The position numbers and the translations under genes are program-made. The notes beneath the pieces were generated by a model. The model was not told the origin of the DNA. It saw nothing but the letters and a program-made list of their open reading frames with translations, and ran no database searches. A stretch of 64,000 nt of DNA from UBA11400 sp964473555 (lineage in GTDB: Bacteria; Bacteroidota; Rhodothermia; Balneolales; HLUCCA01): the NCBI GenBank assembly GCA_964473555.1, contig CAYYPL010000009.1, positions 1 to 64,000 on the forward strand. The letters run 5' to 3'. Position 1 is the first letter of the stretch; every line of letters starts with the position of its first letter. Shown here one piece after another: positions 8,246-15,704 of the stretch.

Positions 8246-8273
8246 GGTAAACGGAAAACAGAGAACAGTAAAC
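8246..8273. repeat. Heptad array ggtaaac/ggaaaac/agagaac/agtaaac
   Basis: Four 7-bp units, all ending in -aac, directly abut the right arm of the era palindrome, whose last seven bases (cgcgtac) also end in -ac. The reverse complements of these units (ctgtttt-like) match the array at 8336-8370, so the two arrays are an inverted pair separated by a ~62-bp core (8274-8335). Confidence 0.85.
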
Positions 8274-8335
8274 GGCCCTACGGGGTTTGTTCCTACTATC
8301 AAATCGTTGAGTGATTTCAGTCTTATGTGGATGGG

Positions 8336-8410
8336 CTGTTTTCTGTTTTCCCTTATCAGTTTTCTGATTTAAGTAGAAAATATTGCGGGAGCAATATTTT
8401 CTACTTAAAT
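8336..8410. repeat. Heptad array running into a 20-bp perfect palindrome
   Basis: Units ctgtttt, ctgtttt, cccttat, cagtttt and ctgattt (8336-8370) lead into a perfect inverted repeat with arms 8367-8386 and 8391-8410 and a ggga loop. The last heptad overlaps the first 4 bp of the left arm. The element ends 32 bp before the SAM riboswitch, so it may lie in or next to the riboswitch promoter. Confidence 0.92.
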
Positions 8411-8442
8411 TTAAAACTACGTTCTTTTAGTTTATTTGAAAG

Positions 8443-8553
8443 CTCTTATCAAGAAAGGCGGAGGGACAGGCCCTATGATGCCTTAGCAACCGCCCCGGTA
8501 AAACGGGGGTCAGGTGCTAAATCCTGCTTTGGGAAACCAAAGAGAGATGAGAG
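8443..8553 (+). promoter_or_regulatory. SAM-I (S-box) riboswitch
   Basis: The conserved S-box core is visible: P1 strand ctcttatc (8443-8450), then aagaaaggcggagggac, the P3 region ggccctatgatgcc, ttagcaacc, ggtgctaaatcctgc and the closing P1 strand gatgagag (8546-8553), which pairs with the first strand with one G-U. It binds S-adenosylmethionine. A terminator hairpin follows at 8597, so the switch should end transcription of the metY operon when SAM is abundant. This is a confident match to the family consensus. Confidence 0.96.
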
Positions 8554-8596
8554 AAGCTGGTTTTTATCCGAACACTATTTAGGTAGTTTCTGTTTT

Positions 8597-8635
8597 AGCC
8601 TCTTCTGTCATCGTCGCGGAAGAGGCTTTTTTTTT
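8597..8635 (+). terminator. Intrinsic terminator of the SAM-I riboswitch
   Basis: Stem agcctcttc / gaagaggct with a 13-base loop is followed by eight T residues. It lies 43 bp after the closed P1 helix and 37 bp before the first CDS, as expected for the expression platform of a transcriptional riboswitch. An alternative antiterminator pairing was not worked out. Confidence 0.93.
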
Positions 8636-8672
8636 GAACAAAAAAAACAGAAGTAGAAACCATAGAAATCGG

Positions 8673-9167
8673 ATGAAAACAACGTTTAATAGCTGGTACG
8701 ACACTAAAATGTACGCAACTCCGGAACTGGAGGCGGAAACGAATTACATCGAGGAGATTCTGCCGAACGTAAAGGTGATCGCCATTGTCGGGATTTCAAA
8801 AAATCCACAAAAGGACTCCCATTTCGTGGGCAGATACCTGAAAAATGCCGGCTACCAGGTTGTCCCTGTGAATCCAACAGCGACTGAAATCCTGGACGAA
8901 ACGTGTTATCCCGATCTGAAAAGCATCCCCTTCCCGGTGGATGTGGTCGATATCTTCCGCAATCCGGATGACGTTCCTGCAGCTGTCGACGAAGCCCTGG
9001 AAATCGGGGCCAAAATCATCTGGCTGCAGCTCGGCACCGGCACGCACGAGGAGCTGAAGGCTAAAGTAACAGAACGTGGAGGCGAATTGATCCAGAATCG
9101 ATGCATCAAAGTCGATCATCAGTTTCTGATTCGTCCCAAACTCGATAAAACAAACACTAAACGTTAG
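8673..9167 (+). CDS. CoA-binding domain protein (YccU-like)
   Basis: A Rossmann-type CoA_binding domain covers most of the 164 residues: VIAIVGISKNPQKDSHFVG, GYQVVPVNPT, VDVVDIFRNPDDVPAAV and IWLQLGTG are typical of the YccU/YmdB-like CoA-binding family. Substrate and reaction are unknown. The ATG at 8673 is used because an upstream in-frame TTG lies inside the terminator; an ATG at 8709 is also possible. It is the first gene after the SAM-I riboswitch and lies 11 bp before metY, so it should be co-regulated with methionine synthesis and may serve sulfur or acyl metabolism (inference). Confidence 0.85.
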   Translation: MKTTFNSWYDTKMYATPELEAETNYIEEILPNVKVIAIVGISKNPQKDSHFVGRYLKNAGYQVVPVNPTATEILDETCYPDLKSIPFPVDVVDIFRNPDDVPAAVDEALEIGAKIIWLQLGTGTHEELKAKVTERGGELIQNRCIKVDHQFLIRPKLDKTNTKR

Positions 9168-9178
9168 GAATGTAACTC

Positions 9179-10480
9179 ATGGCAAAGCCAAAAACCTATC
9201 AGTTCGAAACCCTGCAACTTCACGCCGGACAAGCTCCAGATTCAGCAACCAACGCGCGTGCAGTGCCGATTTATCAGACCACTTCATACACCTTCGACGA
9301 TACCGAACATGCCGCAACGTTGTTCGCCCTCAAGGAATTCGGTAACATCTACACCCGGATTATGAATCCGACTACAGATGTGTTCGAGAAACGTGTGGCA
9401 GCGCTCGAGGGCGGCGTCGCTGCGGTAGCAACCGCATCCGGACAAGCGGCGCAGTTCCTGGCCATCGCGACTATCGCGCAGGCTGGCGACAATATCGTTT
9501 CTACAAGTTTTCTCTATGGTGGGACCTACAATCAGTTCAAAGTTTCCCTCCCACGTCTTGGCATTGATGTCAAGTTCGTCAAAGAGGACACCATTGCTGC
9601 ATTTGAGGCCGAAATCGATGAAAATACCAAAGGTATTTATGTCGAGTCGATCGGAAATCCACGTAACAATATTCCGGATTTCGAAGGACTCTCGGCTCTC
9701 GCGAAAAAACACGGTATTCCATTGATCGTGGATAACACATTCGGAGCCGGTGGCGCGATTGTGCGTCCGATCAAGTGGGGAGCCAACATCGTGGTTGAAT
9801 CTGCTACCAAATGGATTGGCGGACACGGAACTTCAATCGGGGGAATTCTGGTGGATGCCGGAAATTTCAACTGGGGCAACGGTAAGTTTCCATTGTTTAC
9901 TCAACCTGCACCTGGATACCATGGACTCAATTTCTGGGAAGTATTCGGCGACCAGGGTCCGTTTGGTAACATCGCGTTTGCTATCCGTGCCCGCGTGGAA
10001 GGTCTACGTGACTTCGGACAGTCGATTTCTCCGTTTAACAGCTTCTTGTTGCTTCAGGGACTCGAAACCTTGTCACTTCGTGTGGAAAGACATGCCGAAA
10101 ACGCCCTCAAACTGGCGCACTGGCTGAAATCCAACGAAAAAGTGGCATGGGTCAGCTACGCCGGACTCGAAGATCATCCGTACCACGAAACTGCCAAGAA
10201 GTACGTCGAAAAAGGACGTTTCGGGGCCGTGTTGACATTCGGTGTCAAGGGTGGCTATGAAGCTGCGAAGAAGTTCATCGAGTCAGTTGAGCTTGCTTCA
10301 CACGTGGCGAATGTGGGTGATGGAAAAACCCTGGTTATCCATCCTTCATCAACCACGCACCAGCAGTTGACCGATGCCGAGCAGCGTTCATCGGGCGTAT
10401 CGGCAGATCTGATCCGTGTGTCGGTAGGTATCGAGCATATCGATGACATCATCGCAGATTTCGAGCAAGCGCTCAGATAA
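9179..10480 (+). CDS. metY: O-acetylhomoserine sulfhydrylase MetY
   Basis: Cys/Met metabolism PLP enzyme that makes homocysteine from O-acetylhomoserine and sulfide. Typical blocks are TLQLHAGQAPD, YTRIMNPTTDVFEKRVAALEGG, TASGQAAQFLAI, the aspartate in PLIVDNTFG, and SATKWIGGHGTSIGG with PLP lysine K211. The 433-residue length is that of the MetY class and is longer than MetB/MetC. An aggaatg sequence before the ATG may be the ribosome site. It precedes metX, which makes its substrate. Expression should fall when SAM is high because of the upstream riboswitch. Confidence 0.95.
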   Translation: MAKPKTYQFETLQLHAGQAPDSATNARAVPIYQTTSYTFDDTEHAATLFALKEFGNIYTRIMNPTTDVFEKRVAALEGGVAAVATASGQAAQFLAIATIAQAGDNIVSTSFLYGGTYNQFKVSLPRLGIDVKFVKEDTIAAFEAEIDENTKGIYVESIGNPRNNIPDFEGLSALAKKHGIPLIVDNTFGAGGAIVRPIKWGANIVVESATKWIGGHGTSIGGILVDAGNFNWGNGKFPLFTQPAPGYHGLNFWEVFGDQGPFGNIAFAIRARVEGLRDFGQSISPFNSFLLLQGLETLSLRVERHAENALKLAHWLKSNEKVAWVSYAGLEDHPYHETAKKYVEKGRFGAVLTFGVKGGYEAAKKFIESVELASHVANVGDGKTLVIHPSSTTHQQLTDAEQRSSGVSADLIRVSVGIEHIDDIIADFEQALR

Positions 10481-10483
10481 GTT

Positions 10484-10533
10484 GGTTAGGGTTAGGGGTG
10501 TTTGAGTCCGAATGGATCAGCACCCCTAACCAA
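10484..10533 (+). terminator. Hairpin between metY and metX
   Basis: An 11-bp stem, ggttaggggtg / cacccctaacc, with a 20-base loop lies in the 89-bp gap and is followed by aatttattt. The weak T-tract suggests partial termination or an mRNA-stabilising hairpin rather than a strong terminator. Confidence 0.55.
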
Positions 10534-10569
10534 TTTATTTCATCATTTCTAGACTGAAACACTGAATTA

Positions 10570-11604
10570 GTGAACAAAACTTTCACCATAACAGACGGAT
10601 TTACAACCGAGTCTGGGTACACGCTTCCTGAAGTCCAGGTCAGGTACAAAACCTGGGGTACGCTGAACGCCGATGCAAGCAACGCGGTGCTCGTGTGCCA
10701 CGCCCTGACGGGAAATGCCGATGCCGACGAGTGGTTTCCGGGACTTTTCGGAGAGGATGGCATTTTGGATCCATCACGTCAGTTCATCGTGTGCTCGAAT
10801 GTGTTGGGCGGATGTTATGGCACTACGGGACCATCGTCGGTGAATCCAATAACAGGAAAAGCCTACCAGGCTGACTTCCCGACGGTTACCATCCGTGATA
10901 TGGTCCGGGTACAGCAGGCGTTGTTTGACTACCTCGGCGTTGAGTCGATCGAGTTGGCCGTGGGCGGATCCATGGGTGGAATGCAGGTGCTCGAGTGGCT
11001 GATTATGGATCATCGGGTGCAAAAAGCGATGGTTATTGCTATGGGGAAAGCGCATTCTGCATGGACCATCGGCGTGAGCGAGGCTCAGCGTATGGCAATC
11101 CGGGCAGACAAACACTGGAATGGCGGATTCTACGATCCATCCAAACCTCCGGCCGAAGGACTTGCCGCGGCACGCGCGATGGGCATGATCATGTATCGAA
11201 GTCAGCCGGCGTTCGAGCGCAAGTTTGCCCGCCAGATTCAGACCGGACACAACGACCTTTTTCAGGTCAGTTCCTATCTGCGTTATCAGGGTGAAAAGTT
11301 GGTGAAACGCTTCGATGCGAACACGTATATGCGTCTGACCGGTGCGATGGACACGCACGACGTGTACCGAGATCGCGAAATCTATGGCGACATTCTTGCT
11401 GATGTTCAGGTTCCAGTTTTGGTGGTTGGCATCACATCCGATGTGTTGTATCCCATCGTGGAACAACAGGAACTTGCTACGTTGTTACCGAATGGGGTGT
11501 ACAAAGAAATCGACTCGGACGAAGGCCACGATGCCTTTCTGATCGAGTTTCCGAAAATGGTTCGCATTTTCAAAGAGTTTGATAAAAAATATATTACCAG
11601 TTAG
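10570..11604 (+). CDS. metX: Homoserine O-acetyltransferase MetX
   Basis: Alpha/beta-hydrolase-fold enzyme that acetylates homoserine with acetyl-CoA. The nucleophile is S134 in GGSMGGMQVLEW, with acid and base in SDVLYPI and EGHDAFL. The N-terminal block ESGYTLPEVQVRYKTWGTL and CHALTGNADA match the family. The 344 residues are slightly short for MetX. The start is GTG at 10570; no better ATG lies upstream. It sits between metY and the aspartokinase fusion. Acetyl rather than succinyl specificity is inferred from family and context. Confidence 0.94.
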   Translation: MNKTFTITDGFTTESGYTLPEVQVRYKTWGTLNADASNAVLVCHALTGNADADEWFPGLFGEDGILDPSRQFIVCSNVLGGCYGTTGPSSVNPITGKAYQADFPTVTIRDMVRVQQALFDYLGVESIELAVGGSMGGMQVLEWLIMDHRVQKAMVIAMGKAHSAWTIGVSEAQRMAIRADKHWNGGFYDPSKPPAEGLAAARAMGMIMYRSQPAFERKFARQIQTGHNDLFQVSSYLRYQGEKLVKRFDANTYMRLTGAMDTHDVYRDREIYGDILADVQVPVLVVGITSDVLYPIVEQQELATLLPNGVYKEIDSDEGHDAFLIEFPKMVRIFKEFDKKYITS

Positions 11605-11622
11605 TTAGGGAAATCAGAATAC

Positions 11623-14070
11623 ATGTTACACGTTTTAAAGTTTGGAGGCAGCTCGGTTGCCAATGCTGAGCGTATCAAAAATTCCGTCGAAATTGTGCGT
11701 CGACGACTGGCCGAAGCCAAGGTGGCGGTGGTCGTGTCGGCGCTGGGAGGCGTAACGGATGAGCTGATCGCTATCATGGATTTGTCCTGCGGGCGGGATG
11801 CAGCCTGGAAACAGCGCTTCGAGAATCTCAAAAAGCGTCATTATGACACCATTTCCAAGCTTTTTGATGGAAATACGGAGAAAAGCTTTGCTTTGATCGC
11901 TTCGATCGATGTATTGCTGGGACTGTTGAACGAGCAATACACCACGATCGAGAGTGCCGGAAAAATTTCTGCCAGCCAGCGCGATACGGTGTTGTCGTTC
12001 GGAGAGCGATTGTCCTGCCGGATTTTTGCCGCTGCGCTGGATTCCCGTGGAATCAAAGCCAAAGCCTTCGAATCCCAGCATTTTGTGCGCACCAATGACC
12101 GGTTTGGCGACGCGGATGTCGATTATGAAACGACCAAAAAACTGGTCAACAAACTGCTGAATCCGATCAACGGCACAGTTCCGGTCATCACCGGATTCAT
12201 CGGAGCCACCGCGCAAAACGAAATCACCACCCTGGGACGATCCGGTTCCGATTTCACCGCCGGACTCATGGGCGAGGCGCTGAATGCACAGTTTGTCGAA
12301 ATCTGGACCGACGTAAACGGGGTGCTGACAGCCGATCCGAACATCACCGAAACCGCGGTAACCATCCCGAAACTCCACTACAGCGAGATCGCTGAAATGG
12401 CACACTTCGGCACCAAAGTGTTGCATCCGCGTACCGTTCTGCCGCTGGAAGAAGTCAATATTCCGATCGGGATATACAACTCGTTTGATCCGTTCGGCGA
12501 AGGCACCATCATCACCCAGGAATACAGCAAAACTAACGGCACCCTGAAATCCGTGTCCCTGCGCAAGGACATCGTGCTGGTCGGCGTCAAGAGCAAGGGA
12601 CTCGACCGCATCCACGATTTGTTACCACGAGCGATGTCCGCATTGCTGGCTGCCGGTGTTCAGATCCTGTTCAACAGTGCTGCATCGGCTGAGTTTGGGA
12701 TCAGCTTTGCCATCGACAAAACCAACCTGAACACGGTACTTGATACCGTAACACACACTTTTCAGGCCGAATATGCGATCGGACTCATTGATGAGCCTAT
12801 TGTGATGAATGAAGTAAGCATGGTCACGGTCATTGGCGACCGGCTTGTCCACGACCTGGGACTAAGCGGTGCCGTGCTATCCGTACTTGGCGAGAACAAT
12901 ATTGCTCCTTTTGCGGCTGCCAAAGGTGTAGCGAACCGTCATTTCAGCATGATTCTCAGAAATGACCAGGCATTTACGGCTGTGAGACTGCTGAATGATC
13001 ACTTTTGTGTCCATTCAGAGCGTGTTCGCCTGTTTATTGCTGGCACCGGAACCATTGGAACTGCCCTTTTGGATCAACTTCGGGATGTGGAATCAGAGGA
13101 GTATGATCTGTCCATCATCGGAGTGTGCGGCTCCCAGACAACTGTATGGAACGCCAGTGGAATTGAACCTGACGACGTGTCTGATCTGTTAAAGGAGTCA
13201 TCGCTGGTAACCGATTGGGACGAAATCGTCAAGACACTAGTCGACGACTTTCCTTACCGCACGGTATTCATCGATATGACTGGAAGTGCGGAAGTTGCGC
13301 GGCGTTATGAAGATCTGCTCAAAGCGGGCATCCACATTGCGACACCCAGCAAACGGGCAAACACCTTCGAACAGGCCTACTTTGACCGCCTGATGTCGTA
13401 CTCGAAGAACAAACAAACCCATTATCTGTTCGAAACCACCGCTGGAGCAGGACTTCCGATATTTCAGACCATACATGATCTGATCCGATCTGGTGACCAG
13501 GTGCTGAAAATCAGCGGGGTTCTCAGTGGAACCATGACCTACGTGTTCGACCAGCTACAGCAGGGAGTCCCCTTTTCTGAAGTCATCAAGAACGCGCGCA
13601 AAAATGGCTACTCGGAGCCGGATCCTCGCGATGATTTATCCGGAGAAGACGTGGCACGCAAATTTTTGAGCCTAGCACGGGCAGCCGGGTATCGCATTGA
13701 ACGCGAAGAACTCGAAGTCGAGTCATTGGTACCAGATTCCCTGCGATACACCTCTGTGGATGTATTTATGAACGAAGTTCACAAATTTGACCAAGAATGG
13801 TCGGAACGCATCAAAACAGCCGCTGAAAACGGACATGTACTGCGATATACTGGAGTATTTGATCAGGGAAGAATCCGAATCGGCGTCGAATCCGTCCCAC
13901 AACACTCCCCATTGGGATCCTTGCGGGGCACCGATAATCAGGTAGCGATACACTCAAAGCGATACCACACCTCACCGATCATCATTCAGGGACCTGGCGC
14001 CGGGGCTGAAGTCACAGCAGCCGGAGTTCTTGCCGATATACAAAAAATTGCGATCAGGCTTATCAGATAA
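11623..14070 (+). CDS. thrA: Bifunctional aspartokinase / homoserine dehydrogenase
   Basis: The 815-residue fusion catalyses the first and third steps from aspartate to homoserine. The N-terminus has the kinase motif LKFGGSSVANAERI, followed by TLGRSGSDFTAGLMGEAL and an aspartokinase core to about residue 290. Two ACT-type regulatory segments occupy about 315-460. The homoserine dehydrogenase part begins at about 465 with FIAGTGTIGTALLDQL and contains SGTMTYVFDQL and NGYSEPDPRDDLSGEDVARK. Feedback control by threonine or methionine cannot be read from the sequence. It lies 18 bp after metX and ends at a heptad repeat. The symbol follows the E. coli fusion; metL is equally possible. Confidence 0.94.
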   Translation: MLHVLKFGGSSVANAERIKNSVEIVRRRLAEAKVAVVVSALGGVTDELIAIMDLSCGRDAAWKQRFENLKKRHYDTISKLFDGNTEKSFALIASIDVLLGLLNEQYTTIESAGKISASQRDTVLSFGERLSCRIFAAALDSRGIKAKAFESQHFVRTNDRFGDADVDYETTKKLVNKLLNPINGTVPVITGFIGATAQNEITTLGRSGSDFTAGLMGEALNAQFVEIWTDVNGVLTADPNITETAVTIPKLHYSEIAEMAHFGTKVLHPRTVLPLEEVNIPIGIYNSFDPFGEGTIITQEYSKTNGTLKSVSLRKDIVLVGVKSKGLDRIHDLLPRAMSALLAAGVQILFNSAASAEFGISFAIDKTNLNTVLDTVTHTFQAEYAIGLIDEPIVMNEVSMVTVIGDRLVHDLGLSGAVLSVLGENNIAPFAAAKGVANRHFSMILRNDQAFTAVRLLNDHFCVHSERVRLFIAGTGTIGTALLDQLRDVESEEYDLSIIGVCGSQTTVWNASGIEPDDVSDLLKESSLVTDWDEIVKTLVDDFPYRTVFIDMTGSAEVARRYEDLLKAGIHIATPSKRANTFEQAYFDRLMSYSKNKQTHYLFETTAGAGLPIFQTIHDLIRSGDQVLKISGVLSGTMTYVFDQLQQGVPFSEVIKNARKNGYSEPDPRDDLSGEDVARKFLSLARAAGYRIEREELEVESLVPDSLRYTSVDVFMNEVHKFDQEWSERIKTAAENGHVLRYTGVFDQGRIRIGVESVPQHSPLGSLRGTDNQVAIHSKRYHTSPIIIQGPGAGAEVTAAGVLADIQKIAIRLIR

Positions 14071-14138
14071 AGGGAGTGGGGAGTGGGGAGTGGGGAGTAG
14101 GGAGTGGGATTAAACCAATTGCCCACTCCCCGCTCCCT
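14071..14138. repeat. gggagtg heptad array with an inverted copy, after thrA
   Basis: The sequence steps through gggagtg about five times (one variant unit with agtagg) directly after the thrA stop. Then comes a short spacer and the inverted copy gcccactccccgctccct (14121-14138). Left and right arms pair imperfectly over about 17 bp. No T-tract follows, so a terminator role is uncertain. The units match those of the pdxJ leader repeat. Confidence 0.9.
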
Positions 14139-14244
14139 AAAAAATGAGGGAATAAGGCCACAACATGGGGGTTTAACGTGGCATTAGGATATAAGACTCT
14201 TTTATGCGTATTTTCGTTTTCATTTTCACACTTAATCGTCATTT

Positions 14245-14706
14245 ATGGTTTTATCCAAAGCATGTACTTACGGAATCCTGGCTTCGTTCTATGTAGCACG
14301 CGAGCAGAATTCCGGCTACGTTTCAATTCGCGAAATGAGCGAGGATCTGAACATTTCGTTTCATTTTCTGACCAAAATTTTGCAGAAACTGACGGCCTAC
14401 GGACTCATGACCTCCCACAAGGGTCCAAAAGGGGGAATCACGCTGGCGAAACAACCAGAAAAGATTGCCCTTCTTGAAATCATTGCGGCGATCGACGGCG
14501 ATGAGATTTTTCATGAATGCATCCTGGGTCTTCCTGGGTGTGGACACGAACGCCCATGTCCTATCCACGACTACTGGGCAAGAATCCGTGCTGAAATGGA
14601 GGAGATGTTTGCTGGACGCACGCTTGCCGATACTGCCGAGGGACTGGAACAGATCGAATATCGCCTCAAACTTCCGGTTATGAGTACTCGTCCGCCTCGT
14701 GGATAA
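14245..14706 (+). CDS. Rrf2 family transcriptional regulator with iron-sulfur type cysteines
   Basis: The 153 residues begin with the Rrf2 winged helix: LSKACTYGILASFYVAR, the helix-turn-helix VSIREMSEDLNISFHFLTKI, and the wing GPKGGITLAK. Three cysteines, C92, C99 and C105, in ECILGLPGCGHERPCPIHD match the spacing of [2Fe-2S] ligands in IscR and NsrR, so the protein probably senses iron-sulfur status, NO or redox stress (inference). No isc or suf genes are nearby. It stands alone between two repeat loci, with a small hairpin (ggctta/taagcc, 14715-14736) after its stop. Confidence 0.88.
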   Translation: MVLSKACTYGILASFYVAREQNSGYVSIREMSEDLNISFHFLTKILQKLTAYGLMTSHKGPKGGITLAKQPEKIALLEIIAAIDGDEIFHECILGLPGCGHERPCPIHDYWARIRAEMEEMFAGRTLADTAEGLEQIEYRLKLPVMSTRPPRG

Positions 14707-14828
14707 CAACTCCGGGCTTACACCTATCCATAAGCCAAACATATTGATCTATCTAATCAAACATTCAAGCTGACTGCCATGAAACTGGTTGGTGTGATAG
14801 TTCCTGGTACCGAAGCACATCCCCTGTG

Positions 14829-14947
14829 TGGACCTGACTACAACCCAATCCCGGCAATAGGACGAACCTGATCCATGCCCGACTCAAGAGTCCCCATTCC
14901 CTGCTTTTCGTGTCGGGGGTTATCATAGTGATTGGGCTAGTAGACCA
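14829..14947. other. Possible structured RNA or hairpin element upstream of mraZ
   Basis: The 542-bp gap 14707-15248 has no credible CDS. Within it, ctac+cccaatc (14838-14850) can pair with gattggg+gtag (14930-14943), and inside this cccgac (14878-14883) pairs with gtcggg (14912-14917), giving nested stems. I recognise no known RNA family (it is not RNase P, SRP or tmRNA by their conserved cores). Strand is unknown. Confidence 0.3.
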
Positions 14948-14954
14948 ATGGGCA

Positions 14955-15138
14955 AGCGGGATAGCGGTGAGCGGTTGAGCGGTACCTGTTCACATCCCCC
15001 TGCACCTTCTGCTCTTGTGCCCACCTGCCCACTTGCACTATCTCCCTTCTTATTCCCTTCTCTCTTATCTCTTTTCCCTTCTCTTTGTCAAGTAAATATT
15101 TCATCCGCTTTCAGCTCATGAAATATTTACTTGACAAA
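14955..15138. repeat. Heptad arrays and a 21-bp perfect palindrome upstream of the dcw cluster
   Basis: From 14955 agcgg recurs four times at 7-8 bp spacing. At 15053-15087 five exact 7-bp steps occur: ttccctt, ctctctt, atctctt, ttccctt, ctctttg. The last overlaps by 4 bp the left arm of a perfect inverted repeat (arms 15084-15104 and 15118-15138, 13-base loop). The right arm contains ttgaca, the likely -35 element of the mraZ promoter. Confidence 0.88.
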
Positions 15139-15160
15139 TGGGGTTGATTTACCCTACTTT
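15131..15160 (+). promoter_or_regulatory. Putative promoter of the dcw cluster
   Basis: TTGACA at 15131-15136 and TACTTT at 15155-15160 are separated by 18 bp. Transcription would start near 15167, within the MraZ boxes and about 80 bp before mraZ. The -35 hexamer lies in the right arm of a perfect palindrome. Confidence 0.5.
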
Positions 15161-15190
15161 GTGGGATAAAGTGGGACAAAGTGGTAGAAA
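15158..15190 (+). promoter_or_regulatory. MraZ operator: three 10-bp direct repeats
   Basis: Three repeats at exact 10-bp spacing, tttgtgggat, aaagtgggac and aaagtggtag, match the known MraZ target style (TGGGN or AAAGTG direct repeats upstream of mraZ). They cover the predicted start of transcription, which fits autorepression of mraZ and control of the downstream division genes by MraZ. Confidence 0.85.
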
Positions 15191-15248
15191 TGCCCAAAAA
15201 CTGCTTTTAATTAGCAATTTCAACGATTTTCGATACTAGCAATCCATC

Positions 15249-15704
15249 GTGCCAAGCTTTAAAGGGACATACGAGCATTCAATCGACAGCAAAGGTCGCG
15301 TTAGCTTCCCGGCAAAGGTGCGTAAATATTTGAATCCGGCATATCAGGAAAACTTCACCATTTTGAGGGGAATCCAACGATGTCTGTTCCTGTATCCTGA
15401 AGATCGTTGGTTAGCAGTAGAAGAAAAACTTAACAAAGTTAGCAACCTGAGAGTCGACGGAGCGAACGTCATCCGGAATTTCCTGCGAAATGCCGAGGAC
15501 ATCACCATCGACGGCCAAAATAGGCTGGCTCTGCCCGCATCATTGATGCAGTGGGCCGGAATCCAGCAAAAAGTTACCATCCTCGGGGTCGGAGATCGCC
15601 TCGAATTGTGGTCCCCGGAGGAACTGCAAAAAGTGGATGAGTCCATCACCGAAGATGTATACGCAAAACTCTTTGAACAAGTAATGGGAGATGTTCAGCT
15701 CTAA
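15249..15704 (+). CDS. mraZ: Transcriptional regulator MraZ
   Basis: Double-AbrB-fold DNA-binding protein that heads dcw clusters and represses its own promoter. The 151 residues contain the two DxxxR signatures, DSKGRVSFPAKVRKYL near residue 14 and DGQNRLALPASL near 84. The start is GTG, chosen because the N-terminus PSFKGTYEHSIDSKGR aligns with the family start. Three direct repeats matching its operator lie 58-90 bp upstream. The stop overlaps the rsmH start by one base (TAATG). Confidence 0.95.
   Translation: MPSFKGTYEHSIDSKGRVSFPAKVRKYLNPAYQENFTILRGIQRCLFLYPEDRWLAVEEKLNKVSNLRVDGANVIRNFLRNAEDITIDGQNRLALPASLMQWAGIQQKVTILGVGDRLELWSPEELQKVDESITEDVYAKLFEQVMGDVQL

Noticed and set aside
8327..8656. 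109-codon open frame over the repeat and riboswitch
   Set aside because: It covers the SAM-I riboswitch and its terminator, which explain the sequence better. No protein features.
10484..10533. metY-metX hairpin as another heptad element
   Set aside because: The gttaggg copies are 6 bp apart and there is only a single pair, so it is treated as an ordinary hairpin.
27..15138. Could the heptad arrays be CRISPR arrays?
   Set aside because: The repeats are only 7 bp, lie directly in tandem without spacers, and no cas genes are present.
14707..15248. RNase P RNA, SRP RNA or tmRNA in the mraZ upstream gap
   Set aside because: None of the conserved cores of these RNAs was found on either strand by eye.
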